Assembly: GCF_022879595.1 (NCBI RefSeq)
Contig: NZ_CP084265.1
Span: 2,480,001 to 2,544,000, forward strand
From: Caballeronia sp. Lep1P3
GTDB taxonomy: Bacteria > Pseudomonadota > Gammaproteobacteria > Burkholderiales > Burkholderiaceae
DNA length: 64,000 nt
Reading direction: 5' to 3'
The position numbers were made by a program, and so were the translations under genes. Positions 48,383 through 58,261 of the stretch are shown piece after piece (the stretch's first letter is position 1; each line of letters opens with the position of its first letter). The notes under the pieces are model-generated. The model worked only from the letters and a program-made list of their open reading frames with translations, made no database searches and was not told the origin of the DNA.

Positions 48383-49408
48383 ATGACAGACACGCGCGCA
48401 CGCACCAACCGGTTGATTCTCTTCAGCTCCCGCCAGTACGACGCCGACACCTTCCGGCAAGCGAACGAAGCGTTCGGCGTGGAACTGGACTTTCAGGAAG
48501 CGCATCTGGACGCGCAGACGGCCATCCTCGCGCAGGGTTACACGGCCGTCTGCCCGTTCGTCAACGACAGCGTCGACGAAACCGTGCTCGAAAAGCTGCA
48601 CGCGGGTGGCACGCGCCTGCTCGCGCTGCGCTCGGCCGGGTTCAATCACATCGACCTTCATGCGGCGAAGCGCCTGGGCATTACCGTGACGCGCGTGCCG
48701 GCCTATTCGCCGCATGCGGTGGCGGAACACGCGGCCGGCATGATCCTCACGCTCAATCGCCGGCTGCATCGCGCGGTCGCCCGCACGCGCGACGGCGACT
48801 TCTCGCTCACCGGCCTGCTGGGATTCGACCTGCACGGCAAAACGGTCGGCGTGATCGGCACGGGCATCATCGGGCGCGTGTTCGGCAATATCATGGCGTG
48901 CTTCGGCATGCGCGTGCTCGCCTACGATCCCGGCCCGCCCGCGCAGGACCTGCTCGATCGCGGCGCGCGCTACGTCGAACTCGACGAACTGCTGGCGCAG
49001 TCGGACATCGTCTCGCTGCACTGCCCGCTTCTGCCGTCCACGTATCACATGATCGACGAGCGCGCGCTCGCGCGCATGAAGCCCGGCGCGATGCTCATCA
49101 ACACCGGGCGCGGCGGGCTCGTCGAAAGCAATGCGCTCGTCGGCGCGCTCAAAAGCGGCCAACTGGGGCATCTCGGCCTCGATGTCTACGAGGAAGAAGG
49201 CGGCCTCTTCTTCGAGGACCATTCGGACCGCCTGCTTCAGGACGACGTGCTCGCGCGGCTGCTCACCTTTCCGAACGTCATCATCACTGCGCATCAGGCG
49301 TTTTTCACGCGCGAGGCGCTCGTCGAAATCGCGACGACGACGCTCGGCAATCTGAAGGCATGGGCGGACGGCGCACCGCGCAATGTCGTCGATGCGCCGC
49401 CTGCATGA
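48383..49408 (+). CDS. D-2-hydroxyacid dehydrogenase, fermentative D-lactate dehydrogenase type
   Basis: The 341-aa enzyme has the N-terminal substrate region SAGFNHIDLHAAKRLGITVTRVPAYSPHAVAEHAAG, the Rossmann motif VGVIGTGIIGRVFG, the catalytic Arg in INTGRGGLVES, Glu in VYEEEGGLFFEDHS and catalytic His in NVIITAHQAFFT. The pattern LDVYEEEGGLFFEDHS is closest to LdhA-type D-lactate dehydrogenases, so reduction of pyruvate with NADH is likely, but other 2-keto acids are possible. It follows the LysR gene by 59 bp. It ends 1 bp from the stop of the convergent gene. Confidence 0.87.
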   Translation: MTDTRARTNRLILFSSRQYDADTFRQANEAFGVELDFQEAHLDAQTAILAQGYTAVCPFVNDSVDETVLEKLHAGGTRLLALRSAGFNHIDLHAAKRLGITVTRVPAYSPHAVAEHAAGMILTLNRRLHRAVARTRDGDFSLTGLLGFDLHGKTVGVIGTGIIGRVFGNIMACFGMRVLAYDPGPPAQDLLDRGARYVELDELLAQSDIVSLHCPLLPSTYHMIDERALARMKPGAMLINTGRGGLVESNALVGALKSGQLGHLGLDVYEEEGGLFFEDHSDRLLQDDVLARLLTFPNVIITAHQAFFTREALVEIATTTLGNLKAWADGAPRNVVDAPPA

Positions 49409-49409
49409 G

Positions 49410-49907
49410 TCAGAACTCGCCGTATTCCGCGCTCGTCTCGTCGGGCGCGGCGCACATGGCGCGCAGCAGATCGGCCTCGCGCTCGTGGACTTCGACCGGC
49501 ATGCACAGCGCCCCCGCGTGCGCCAGATACCTCGCGCGATGCTGCCCGTTGCGAAACGCGACGACGCCTTCGCGATGCACGCCGATAAGCCCGAGCAGTC
49601 CCGCCGAGCGCCGCACGCAGATGGTCACGTAGGGCATTTCCGGCACGCGCGGGTTGTCGGGATCCAGAAACTCGCGGATGCCGCGCACCTTGCCCGCGTG
49701 CCAGTCGTCGACGGCCTTGAGCACGTAATCGGTGTCGTCGCGGTTTGCGCATTCGAGCAGCTTCTTCACGTCGACGAGCACGACCTGATGGCGCGAGCCC
49801 ACGCCCGGGAAAACCCGCTTCAGGCGCACGAAGTCATACTGCGGATGGCTCCTTAGCCTGACGATCCAGACCGCTTCTGCGGCGGTCGACGCAACCATCG
49901 TGTCCAT
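49410..49907 (-). CDS. Possible plasmid-fertility-inhibition-factor-like protein with a ParB-like NGQHRARYL motif
   Basis: From the ATG at 49907 the protein has 165 residues (an in-frame TTG at 49994 would add 29). It contains WIVRLRSHPQYDFVRLKRVFPGVGSRHQVVLVDVKKLL, GIREFLDPDNPRVPEMPYVTI and GVVAFRNGQHRARYLAHAGALCMPVEV. The NG(Q/R)HR(A)R motif resembles the nucleotide-binding segment of ParB/Srx-fold proteins, and the overall pattern matches what is annotated in Burkholderia as the fertility inhibition (FiwA-like) family; that match is remembered, not searched. It is divergent from the repair cluster and ends 1 bp from the dehydrogenase stop. No signal peptide or membrane segment. Confidence 0.5.
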   Translation of the reverse strand: MDTMVASTAAEAVWIVRLRSHPQYDFVRLKRVFPGVGSRHQVVLVDVKKLLECANRDDTDYVLKAVDDWHAGKVRGIREFLDPDNPRVPEMPYVTICVRRSAGLLGLIGVHREGVVAFRNGQHRARYLAHAGALCMPVEVHEREADLLRAMCAAPDETSAEYGEF

Positions 49908-50116
49908 GTTCGGCTTCACTTTGAAAACACCAGCGCGAGATACGCTTACGACGGGAAATTCATCAACAGCTTCATCGGCACTTCGATAAAACAAACTTTT
50001 ACACCGTAGACGCTCCGCGTGAAAGCGGCGTGACGGGCATGTTGCGTGCTTTGTTGCCGGAATAGAACATTTCTGAGGAGCACCGCCTGAAAGCGCAGCC
50101 CAGTTCGTCCTCCGAT

Positions 50117-51142
50117 TTGATCGTCGCGCGTCCCGAAGGCTTGTACTGTCCGCCAGGCAACTTTTTCATCGATCCGTGGCGGCCCGTCGAACGCGCGGTC
50201 ATCACGCACGCGCACGCGGATCACGCGCGCTTCGGCCACGCGCGCTACCTCGCGGCGGAGCCGGGCTTGGGCGTGCTGCTCTCGCGGCTGCCGGGCATCG
50301 ACGTGCAGGGGCTTGCCTATGGCGAGCGCATCGACGTGAACGGCGTCGCGGTGTCGCTGCATCCGGCCGGCCACGTTCTCGGCTCGGCGCAGGTGCGGCT
50401 CGAACACGGCGGGCGCGTGTGGGTCGCATCCGGCGATTACAAGGTCGAGCCCGATCCGACCTGCGCGCCCTTCGAGCCGGTGCGCTGCGACACTTTCATC
50501 ACCGAATCGACGTTCGGCCTGCCGATCTATCGATGGGAGCCGCCGCACGCGGTCTTCGAAGGCATCGATTCGTGGTGGCGGCATAACGCGGCCGAGGGTC
50601 GCGCGTCCGTGCTCTTCTGCTATTCGTTCGGCAAGGCGCAGCGCCTTCTCGCGGGCGTCGATGCGGCCATCGGCCCGATCTTCTGTCACGGCGCGGTCGA
50701 GCCGCTGAACCGCGCGTATCGCGACGCGGGCGTGGCGCTGCCCGACACGCGGCTCGTCAGCGACATTCCCGCGCGCGACAAGGCCGCGTTCAAGGGCGCG
50801 CTGATCGTCGCGCCGCCGTCCGCGCAAGGCAGCACGTGGATGCGGCGCTTTGGCGATTACAGCGATGCCTTCGCCTCCGGCTGGATGCGTCTGCGCGGCA
50901 CGCGGCGGCGCAAGGGTGTCGATCGCGGCTTCGTGCTGTCGGATCATGCGGACTGGCCGGGGCTGCAATCGGCCATCGGCGCGACGGGCGCGGAACGCGT
51001 GATCGTCACGCACGGCCAGATCGAGCCGATGGTGCGCTGGCTGTGCGAACAAGGGCTGGATGCGGGCGCGTTCAAAACCGAATACGGCGACGACGTCGTC
51101 GAAGCGGACACCATCGCCGAAGCGCCGGGGGCATCGTCATGA
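50117..51142 (+). CDS. Ligase-associated DNA exonuclease (metallo-beta-lactamase fold)
   Basis: The 341-aa protein has the MBL/beta-CASP metal motif THAHADHAR near residues 29-37, HPAGHVLGSAQV, WVASGDYKVEPD and a later HADW, like the nuclease found with Lhr-type helicases and ATP-dependent ligases. It is expected to degrade or process DNA ends. The only start that fits the frame is TTG at 50117: an in-frame stop lies at 50087 and no ATG or GTG is in between. The GAGGAG at about 50074 is some 40 bp upstream, too far to help, so initiation looks weak or the 5' end deserves a recheck. Its stop overlaps the ligase ATG by 4 bp. Confidence 0.85.
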   Translation: MIVARPEGLYCPPGNFFIDPWRPVERAVITHAHADHARFGHARYLAAEPGLGVLLSRLPGIDVQGLAYGERIDVNGVAVSLHPAGHVLGSAQVRLEHGGRVWVASGDYKVEPDPTCAPFEPVRCDTFITESTFGLPIYRWEPPHAVFEGIDSWWRHNAAEGRASVLFCYSFGKAQRLLAGVDAAIGPIFCHGAVEPLNRAYRDAGVALPDTRLVSDIPARDKAAFKGALIVAPPSAQGSTWMRRFGDYSDAFASGWMRLRGTRRRKGVDRGFVLSDHADWPGLQSAIGATGAERVIVTHGQIEPMVRWLCEQGLDAGAFKTEYGDDVVEADTIAEAPGASS

Positions 51143-52794
51143 GACGGTTCGCCACGCTCTACGCCGCCCTCGACGCGACGACCTCCACGAACGAAAAGCT
51201 CGAAGCGCTGATCGCGTACTTTTCGGGCGCGGAACCGGAAGACGCGGCATGGGCGTCGTACTTTCTCGCGGGCGGCAAGCCGCGCCAGTCGGTGCCGACG
51301 CGCCTTCTGATCGAATTCGCCCGCGAGCGCGCGGGCTTGCCCGAATGGCTTTTCGAGGAGTCGTATCACGCGGTCGGCGATCTCGCGGAAACCATCGCGC
51401 ATGTGCTGCCGCCGCCGACGCACGAGTCGGAGCTTGGACTCGCGCAATGGATCGAGGATCGCGTGCTGACCTTGCGCGGCGCGAATCCGGCCGAATTGCG
51501 CGAACGGCTCATCGGCTACTGGGACGAGCTGAACTGGAGCGAGCGCTTTCTGCTCACGAAGCTGATCGGCGGCGGCTTTCGCGTGGGCGTCGCGCGGCAA
51601 CTGGTGGTGCGCGCGCTCGCGCAAGTGGCGGGCGTCGATCACAAGCGCATCGCGCAGCGCATGGTCGGCTGGACCGATTCGCGGCAGGCGCCGAGCGCCG
51701 CGCGCTATCTGCGGCTGATCGCGCCGGCAGCCGAGGGCGACGACATCGACACGCCGCACGAAAGCGATCTGGGCCTGCCTTATCCGTTCTTTCTCGCGCA
51801 TCCGTTGCAGGCCGATCCTTCGACGCTCGGCGCGCCCGCCGACTGGATCGCGGAATGGAAATGGGACGGCATACGCGCGCAGCTCGTGAAGCGCAGCGGC
51901 CGCGTGTGGCTCTGGTCGCGCGGCGAAGACCTGCTGACCGAGCGCTTTCCCGAACTCGCCTCGCTCGGCGCGGCGCTGCCGGACGGCACCGTGATCGACG
52001 GCGAAATCCTCGCGTGGGAACCGGGCGCGGCCATGCCGCTGCCGTTCGCGCGTCTTCAGCCGCGCATCACGCGCAAGTCGCTCACGAAGAAAGTTCTCGC
52101 CGATTCTCCCGCCGCGCTGCTCGCCTATGATCTGCTCGAAGCCGATGGCCGCGATCTGCGCATGAAACCGCTCGAGGCGCGCCGCGCGAAGCTCGATGCG
52201 CTCGCGTCGTCGCTCGCGGTCGATGTGCTGCGCGTTTCGCCGATGGTCGAAGGCGCCGACTGGCAAGCGCTCGCCGCATTGCGCGACGAAAGCCGCGCGC
52301 GCGGCGTCGAAGGGCTGATGCTGAAGGAACGCGCGTCGATGTACGGCGTCGGGCGCACGAAGTCGTCGGGAACGTGGTGGAAGTGGAAGATCGATCCGTA
52401 TTCCGTCGATGCCGTCCTGCTCTACGCGCAGCCCGGCCACGGCCGCCGCGCGAGCCTCTACACGGATTTCACGTTCGCGGTTTGGGACGAAGCCGACGGC
52501 CTGCGCACGCTCGTGCCGTTCGCGAAGGCCTATTCCGGCCTCACCGATGAAGAGATGCGCAAGGTCGACGCCATCGTGCGCAAGACGACCGTCGAGAAGT
52601 TCGGGCCGGTGCGCAGCCTCACGCCGACGCTCGTCTTCGAGATCGGCTTCGAAGGCATTCAGGCGAGCCCGCGCCACAAGTCGGGCATCGCGGTGCGGTT
52701 CCCGCGCATGCTGCGCTGGCGCACGGACAAGACCATCGACGACGCCGATACGCTCGACATGCTCAAGGGCTTTCTCAGCGAGGCGGTGGCGTGA
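51139..52794 (+). CDS. ATP-dependent DNA ligase of the Lhr-cluster type
   Basis: The 551-aa protein has an N-terminal DNA-binding domain (about 1-200), the nucleotidyltransferase motif [12 protein letters not shown] with the adenylated lysine K241, motif III VIDGEIL, motif IV EGLMLKE and motif V WWKWK, then a C-terminal OB-fold. This is the LigB/LigC-type ligase without a primase or nuclease domain, so it is not the LigD of NHEJ. The ATG overlaps the exonuclease stop (ATGA) and the stop overlaps the helicase GTG, so all are in one operon. NAD-dependent LigA would be elsewhere. Confidence 0.9.
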   Translation: MRRFATLYAALDATTSTNEKLEALIAYFSGAEPEDAAWASYFLAGGKPRQSVPTRLLIEFARERAGLPEWLFEESYHAVGDLAETIAHVLPPPTHESELGLAQWIEDRVLTLRGANPAELRERLIGYWDELNWSERFLLTKLIGGGFRVGVARQLVVRALAQVAGVDHKRIAQRMVGWTDSRQAPSAARYLRLIAPAAEGDDIDTPHESDLGLPYPFFLAHPLQADPSTLGAPADWIAEWKWDGIRAQLVKRSGRVWLWSRGEDLLTERFPELASLGAALPDGTVIDGEILAWEPGAAMPLPFARLQPRITRKSLTKKVLADSPAALLAYDLLEADGRDLRMKPLEARRAKLDALASSLAVDVLRVSPMVEGADWQALAALRDESRARGVEGLMLKERASMYGVGRTKSSGTWWKWKIDPYSVDAVLLYAQPGHGRRASLYTDFTFAVWDEADGLRTLVPFAKAYSGLTDEEMRKVDAIVRKTTVEKFGPVRSLTPTLVFEIGFEGIQASPRHKSGIAVRFPRMLRWRTDKTIDDADTLDMLKGFLSEAVA

Positions 52795-55550
52795 ATACCG
52801 CCGATGAGCCCGACGACGGCGACACGCCCGACATCGCGAGCCGCACGGCACGCGAACGACGGCGGGCGCCGCGTCCGCGCCGCGTGCCGCGCACGCAGGC
52901 CGCGCAAGCGAAGCTGGATGCCGCCGCCGAATCGTTCAGGCCCGCGCCCTTCGAGTTCGATGCAATCGAAGCGGCCAAGCCGATGGACGCGCGCATCGCC
53001 CGCTGGTTCGAGGCGCGCGGCTGGCAGCCGTTCCCGTTTCAGTGCGAGGTTTGGCGCGAGATCGCGCGCGGCGCAAGCGGCCTTCTGCACGCGACGACGG
53101 GCGCGGGCAAGACGTGGGCCGTGTGGCTCGGCGCGCTCGCGGCGTATGCGGGGCCGGTGAAGGCGCGGGGCGCGAAAAAACGGGCGGGCGCATCGTCGAG
53201 GCGCGGCGCGCGTTCGCCGAATGCGGACATTGCGAGCACGCTTGCATCTGCCTCGAACGAGGCGCGGGAGACGCAAAGCGCCGACGCCGATACCGCATCG
53301 CCCGCTGCGCTCACCGTCCTCTGGATCACGCCGATGCGCGCGCTCGCCGCCGACACCGCCCGCGCGCTGCAAACCGCCGTCACCGCGCTGTCGGTGCCGT
53401 GGACCGTCGGGCTGCGCACGGGCGATACGTCGTCGACAGAACGCGCGCGGCAAAACCGCCGCATGCCGTCCGCGCTCGTAACCACGCCCGAAAGCCTCAC
53501 GCTGATGCTCACGCGCGCCAACGCCCGCGAAGAACTCGCGCATGTGCGGCTCGTCGTCATCGACGAATGGCACGAACTGCTCGGCAACAAGCGCGGCACG
53601 CAGACGCAGCTCGCGCTCGCCCGTCTCACGCGCTGGCGTCCCGATCTGCAAATCTGGGGCTTGTCCGCGACGCTCGGCAACCTCGCGCTCGCGCACGATG
53701 CCCTGCTGCATCCGGTGAAAACGCCGCGCGTGGTCGTGCGCGGCGCGCAGCCGAAGACGCTCATCGTCGATACGCTGATTCCCGACACCATCGAGCGCTT
53801 TCCGTGGGGCGGGCATCTCGGCACGCGGCAAGTCGGTCCCGTCGCCGACGAAATCGAGCACGCGCAGAGCGCGCTCGTCTTCACCAACACGCGCTCGCAA
53901 TCGGAAATCTGGTATCGCGCGCTGCTGGATTTGCGCCCCGACTGGGCCGGACTCATCGCGCTGCATCACGGATCGCTCGACAAGGAAGTGCGCGACTGGG
54001 TCGAACTCGGGCTGAAGAACGGGCAGCTGAAGGCGGTCGTCTGCACGTCGAGCCTCGACCTCGGCGTCGATTTTCTGCCGGTGGATCGCGTATTCCAGAT
54101 TGGATCGCCCAAAGGCGTCGCGCGTTTGATGCAGCGCGCCGGGCGCTCCGGCCACGCGCCGGGACGCGTGTCGCGCGTGACGATCGTGCCGACGCATGCG
54201 CTCGAACTCGTCGAAGCGGCGGCGGCGCGCTGGGCAATCGCGGAGCATCGCATCGAAGGGCGCGACATGCCGCTGAAGCCGCTCGACGTGCTCGTGCAGC
54301 ATCTCGTGACGGTGGCCATCGGCGGCGGTTTCCGGCCGGCCGACATGCTCGACGAAGTCCGCACCGCGTATGCGTATCGCGATCTCACGCAGGCCGAGTT
54401 CGACTGGGCGCTCGCGTTCGTCGAGCGCGGCGGCGCGTCGCTCGGGGCGTATCCGGACTATCACCGCGTCGTCGCGGGCGATGACGGCGTCTATCGCGTG
54501 CCGCGCGAAGACCTCGTGCGACGGCATCGGAACAATGTCGGGACCATCGTCGCGAACGCCACGATCAACGTCGCGTACATGACGGGCGGACGCATCGGCG
54601 CGATGGAGGAATCGTTCATCTCGCGCCTGAAGCCCGGCGACGTCTTCACCTTCGGCGGACGCGCGCTCGAACTCATCCGCGTGCGCGACATGACCGCCTA
54701 CGTGAAGCGCGCGACCTCCTCGCGCGGCGCGATGCCGCAATGGGCGGGCAGCAAGATGCCGCTGTCGTCGGAACTCGCGGAAGCAGCGCTCGTGATGCTC
54801 GCGCGCGCGAACGACGGCATCTACGAGGAGCCGGAGATGCGCGCCGTCAAGCCGCTGCTTGACTTGCAGGCGAAGTGGTCGGCGCTGCCGGGGCCGGGCG
54901 TGCTCGTCGTGGAAGCCGTGCGCTCGCGCGAAGGGCATCACTTCTTCTGCTATCCGTTCGCGGGACGCATGGCGCACATCGGGCTGGGATCGCTCATCGG
55001 CTGGCGCGTCGCGCGCGATTCTCCGAGCACGTTCTCCATTTCGATGAACGACTACGGCTTCGAACTCTTGTCCGCGCGCCCCTTCGACTGGGAAACGCTG
55101 ATCGCGCAAGGGCTTTTTTCGCCGGACGATCTCGAACACGACATTCTCGCGAGCCTCAACGCATCGGAGTTGTCGGCGCGGCGTTTTCGCGAAATCGCGC
55201 GCGTGTCGGGGCTGATCTACCAGGGGCATCCGGGGCAGCAGAAAAGCGCGCGGCAGTTGCAGGCGTCGAGCGGACTCTTCTACGAAGTTTTTCGCAAGCA
55301 CGACAGCAGCAATCTGCTGCTCGCGCAGGCCGATCAGGAAGTGATGCTTCAGGAACTGGAACTGGGCCGTCTGCGCGACGCGCTCGTGCGCATGAGCGAA
55401 AGCCGTCTCGCCTTGACGCGCCCGAAGAAGCCGACGCCCTTCGCGTTTCCGCTGATCGTCGGGCGTCTGCGCGAGAAGGTGAGCACGGAGAAGCTCGCGG
55501 ACCGCGTCGAACGCATGCTCGCCGAGCTGGAAAAGGCGGCGGGAGGCTGA
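52791..55550 (+). CDS. Ligase-associated DEXH-box helicase (Lhr type)
   Basis: The 919-aa superfamily 2 helicase has Walker A TTGAGKT (102-108), DEWH (257-260), [19 protein letters not shown] and [12 protein letters not shown] motifs, followed by the Lhr-specific winged-helix and C-terminal domains. It is expected to translocate on single-stranded DNA and unwind RNA:DNA hybrids, as shown for Lhr proteins in other bacteria. Between residues about 123 and 171 it carries a low-complexity Ala/Arg/Ser/Asp linker, an insertion within the first RecA fold. The start is GTG 52791, overlapping the ligase stop (GTGA). Confidence 0.9.
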   Translation: MNTADEPDDGDTPDIASRTARERRRAPRPRRVPRTQAAQAKLDAAAESFRPAPFEFDAIEAAKPMDARIARWFEARGWQPFPFQCEVWREIARGASGLLHATTGAGKTWAVWLGALAAYAGPVKARGAKKRAGASSRRGARSPNADIASTLASASNEARETQSADADTASPAALTVLWITPMRALAADTARALQTAVTALSVPWTVGLRTGDTSSTERARQNRRMPSALVTTPESLTLMLTRANAREELAHVRLVVIDEWHELLGNKRGTQTQLALARLTRWRPDLQIWGLSATLGNLALAHDALLHPVKTPRVVVRGAQPKTLIVDTLIPDTIERFPWGGHLGTRQVGPVADEIEHAQSALVFTNTRSQSEIWYRALLDLRPDWAGLIALHHGSLDKEVRDWVELGLKNGQLKAVVCTSSLDLGVDFLPVDRVFQIGSPKGVARLMQRAGRSGHAPGRVSRVTIVPTHALELVEAAAARWAIAEHRIEGRDMPLKPLDVLVQHLVTVAIGGGFRPADMLDEVRTAYAYRDLTQAEFDWALAFVERGGASLGAYPDYHRVVAGDDGVYRVPREDLVRRHRNNVGTIVANATINVAYMTGGRIGAMEESFISRLKPGDVFTFGGRALELIRVRDMTAYVKRATSSRGAMPQWAGSKMPLSSELAEAALVMLARANDGIYEEPEMRAVKPLLDLQAKWSALPGPGVLVVEAVRSREGHHFFCYPFAGRMAHIGLGSLIGWRVARDSPSTFSISMNDYGFELLSARPFDWETLIAQGLFSPDDLEHDILASLNASELSARRFREIARVSGLIYQGHPGQQKSARQLQASSGLFYEVFRKHDSSNLLLAQADQEVMLQELELGRLRDALVRMSESRLALTRPKKPTPFAFPLIVGRLREKVSTEKLADRVERMLAELEKAAGG

Positions 55551-55558
55551 ACGCGCGC

Positions 55559-56227
55559 ATGGCAACGGAAGCACTGACAATCGACGTAGGCGGCCGCGCG
55601 CTGCTCCTTTCGGCGGAACGCGCGGCATTCGATCCGCTGGCGAAAAGCCTCTTTATCGCGGACGCCCATTTCGGCAAGGACGCCGTGTTCCGCGCGCGCG
55701 GCATTCCGGTGCCCGCGGGCGCGAGCGCGGAAAACATCGCGCGGCTGGATGCGCTCATCGCGACGCATCGGCCGGAATCGGTTGTTTTTCTGGGCGACCT
55801 GCTGCATGCCCGCGAATCTCACGCCGATGAAACCCTCGCCGCCCTCGATGCATGGCGCGCGCGGCATCGCGCACTGCGGCTCGTGCTCGTGGAAGGCAAT
55901 CACGACCGGCACGCGGGCGCGCTGCCGCCGCGCTTCGACGTGGAACTCGTGAAGGAGCCGTATCGGCTGGGGCCGTGGGCGCTTTGCCATCATCCGCAGC
56001 ATGTGGACGATGCCTACGCGCTCGCCGGCCACGAGCATCCGGTGTATCGGCTCGCGACGCGCACCGACAGCGTGCGGCTGCCGTGCTTTCGCTTCGGGGC
56101 GCGCGCGGGCGTGCTGCCGGCGTTCGGCGCGTTCACGGGCGGCTTCGAGGTGAACGATAGCGTGCGCCGCGAGCGCGAGGCCGTCTACGTGGTCGCGGGA
56201 GAGCGCGTGTTCGGCGTGCGCGTGTAA
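55559..56227 (+). CDS. pdeM: Ligase-associated metallophosphoesterase, PdeM type nuclease
   Basis: The 222-aa calcineurin-like phosphoesterase has the metal ligands FIADAHFGKDAVFRARGI, VFLGDLLHARESH, VEGNHDRHAG, LCHHPQH and AGHEHPVYR. In the Pseudomonas putida cluster of the same composition the equivalent protein is a manganese-dependent DNA nuclease. It starts 8 bp after the helicase stop and ends immediately next to the stop of the convergent unknown gene, so the cluster ends here. Confidence 0.88.
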   Translation: MATEALTIDVGGRALLLSAERAAFDPLAKSLFIADAHFGKDAVFRARGIPVPAGASAENIARLDALIATHRPESVVFLGDLLHARESHADETLAALDAWRARHRALRLVLVEGNHDRHAGALPPRFDVELVKEPYRLGPWALCHHPQHVDDAYALAGHEHPVYRLATRTDSVRLPCFRFGARAGVLPAFGAFTGGFEVNDSVRREREAVYVVAGERVFGVRV

Positions 56228-56677
56228 TCAGTGGTAGATGCGCGTGGACGCCTGCAACTTCGTGAGCGCGCCGCGTTCGAGCCGGAACCAGCCGAGCGAT
56301 GTCTGCATGACGACTTCATCGCCTTGCCAGAACACGCGCTGCACCGCCATGCGCTTGCCCGCGCGCTGCACGAGCGGCGGATTGCGGCGGAAGTCGTACA
56401 GCACCGGGCCTGTGTCCGTCTGCACCAGTGAACGCGCGAGCGTGCCGTCGGCGGACGGTTCGTCGAAATGCGCGAGACGGCGCGCGTCGAAGCGATCGAA
56501 GGCTTGCGTGCCGAGCATCGCGGCAAAGCCGGATTCGTCGCGCAGGAAGTAGACGGTGCCCGCCTTCGTGGAAATGGGGCCGGTGGCATCGCTCTGGGCG
56601 TTCGCGTGGGTGACGAAGAGTGCCGTATAGACGACGGCCGCGATGGCCGGGCGCAGGCCAAGTTTCAGTCGAGACAT
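56228..56677 (-). CDS. Exported protein of unknown function
   Basis: A 149-aa protein with a signal peptide (MSRLKLGLRPAIAAVVYTAL..., cleavage near HANA-Q at residues 27-28). The mature part has no cysteines and reads GTVYFLRDESGFAAMLGTQAFDRFDARRLAHFDEPSADGTL..., which I do not recognise as a known domain. The pattern VLYDFRRNPPLVQRAGKRMAVQRVFWQGDEVVMQTSLGWFRLERG suggests a small beta-rich fold. Its stop follows the pdeM stop with no base between, so transcripts converge. Function unknown. Confidence 0.75.
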   Translation of the reverse strand: MSRLKLGLRPAIAAVVYTALFVTHANAQSDATGPISTKAGTVYFLRDESGFAAMLGTQAFDRFDARRLAHFDEPSADGTLARSLVQTDTGPVLYDFRRNPPLVQRAGKRMAVQRVFWQGDEVVMQTSLGWFRLERGALTKLQASTRIYH

Positions 56678-56963
56678 TTTCGTTCAGTAAGTGCTGTGTT
56701 TTTCCAACAGGCGTGGCGCGCAACGATCCGCGCGCCGGCGCCCGAAATGCGAAACGCGTGTGGCACGTCATGGCGCATGCGCGCAGGATTCGTGCGCCGC
56801 GCCCGGCGATTCGACAAGGAACCGCTCATGATCCGGCATTGTGCGGGCGGTCCGGGCTTAGGGTTTCCACCAGCATCAAAAATCACCTTTCTGTAGAATT
56901 CGATCCTTCGCTGCCCTCTTTTTCCGCCGCGGCGCCCGCGTCCGCGACTTCTCCCGCCTCGCC

Positions 56964-58136
56964 ATGCCCTTGCCCCTGCTAGCTCTTGCCATTGCCGCGT
57001 TCGGCATCGGCACGACCGAATTCGTCATCATGGGCCTCTTGCCCAACGTCGCGCGCGACCTGGCCGTATCTATTCCCGCCGCCGGCATGCTCGTTTCGGG
57101 CTACGCGCTCGGCGTGACCGTCGGCGCGCCGATCCTCGCCATCGTCACCGCGAGAATGCCGCGTAAAAAAGCGCTGATGGGGCTGATCGGCGTGTTCATC
57201 GTCGGCAATCTGCTGTGCGCGCTCGCGCCGAATTACTGGGTGCTGATGGGCGCGCGCATCGTCACCGCGTTCTGTCACGGCGCGTTCTTCGGCATCGGCT
57301 CGGTGGTCGCCGCCGATCTCGTCGCGCCGAACCGCCGCGCGCAAGCCATCGCGCTGATGTTCACCGGTCTCACGCTCGCGAACGTGCTGGGCGTGCCGCT
57401 CGGCACCGCGCTCGGACAGGCGGCCGGCTGGCGCGCGACGTTCTGGGTGGTCACGCTGATCGGCGTGGCGGCGGCGGGCGCGCTGGCAGTCTGCTTGCCG
57501 AAGCACTTCGAAATGCGCGAAACCAGCATCCTGCGCGAATTCGACGTGCTCAGGAACCCGCAAGTGCTGATGGTGCTCGGCATCAGCGTGCTGGCGTCGG
57601 CGAGTCTTTTTTCGGTGTTCACGTATATCACGCCGATTCTCGAAGACGTGACCGGCTTTTCGCCGCACGCGGTCACGTATGTGCTGCTGCTTTTCGGTCT
57701 CGGGCTGACGGTGGGCAGCACGCTCGGCGGCAAGCTCGCGGACTGGAAGCTGCTGCGCTCGCTGCTGACGTTTCTGCTATCGATCGTGGTGATTCTCACG
57801 GTCTTCGCCGCGACGATGCACGAGCCGATGTCCGCGATGATCACCATCTTCCTGTGGGGCGTGCTCGCGTTCGCGATCGTGCCGCCGCTGCAGTTCCTGA
57901 TCGTGAACCGCGCGAGCGACGCGCCGAATCTCGCTTCGACGCTCAATCAGGGCGCGTTCAATCTCGGCAACGCGACGGGCGCATGGCTCGGCGGCTGCGT
58001 CATCAGCGCGGGCGCGCCGATGACCGCGCTGCCGTGGGTCGGCGTGGCGATGGCGTGCGGCGCGTTCAGCCTCACGCTGCTTTCCGCGACGCTCGACAAG
58101 CGCGCGCGTCGTTTGTCCATCGGGCAAGCGGCCTGA
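56964..58136 (+). CDS. MFS drug/sugar exporter of the AraJ/NepI-like group
   Basis: The 390-aa protein has 12 hydrophobic segments and starts MPLPLLALAIAAFGIGTTEFVIMGLLPNVARDL, the DHA1 signature of this group. It has the loop 2-3 motif ARMPRKKALMGLIGVFIVGNLL and motif C-like GVPLGTALGQ. It probably exports a small molecule with proton coupling, substrate unknown. The upstream 286 bp hold a TAGAAT (56894-56899) but no good -35 at the right distance. The gap of 125 bp to the convergent fahA shows no gene. Confidence 0.85.
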   Translation: MPLPLLALAIAAFGIGTTEFVIMGLLPNVARDLAVSIPAAGMLVSGYALGVTVGAPILAIVTARMPRKKALMGLIGVFIVGNLLCALAPNYWVLMGARIVTAFCHGAFFGIGSVVAADLVAPNRRAQAIALMFTGLTLANVLGVPLGTALGQAAGWRATFWVVTLIGVAAAGALAVCLPKHFEMRETSILREFDVLRNPQVLMVLGISVLASASLFSVFTYITPILEDVTGFSPHAVTYVLLLFGLGLTVGSTLGGKLADWKLLRSLLTFLLSIVVILTVFAATMHEPMSAMITIFLWGVLAFAIVPPLQFLIVNRASDAPNLASTLNQGAFNLGNATGAWLGGCVISAGAPMTALPWVGVAMACGAFSLTLLSATLDKRARRLSIGQAA

Positions 58137-58261
58137 TTTTTTGACGGCGGACGCGCATGCGTGGGCGTGCTGGCCGCCTTTCTCGTGCCGGGCGGCGACG
58201 TCGACGTGCTTTCGATCATCGCCGGAGCGGGCTTGGCTTGCATCGCTCGCTTCCTCTGCGT

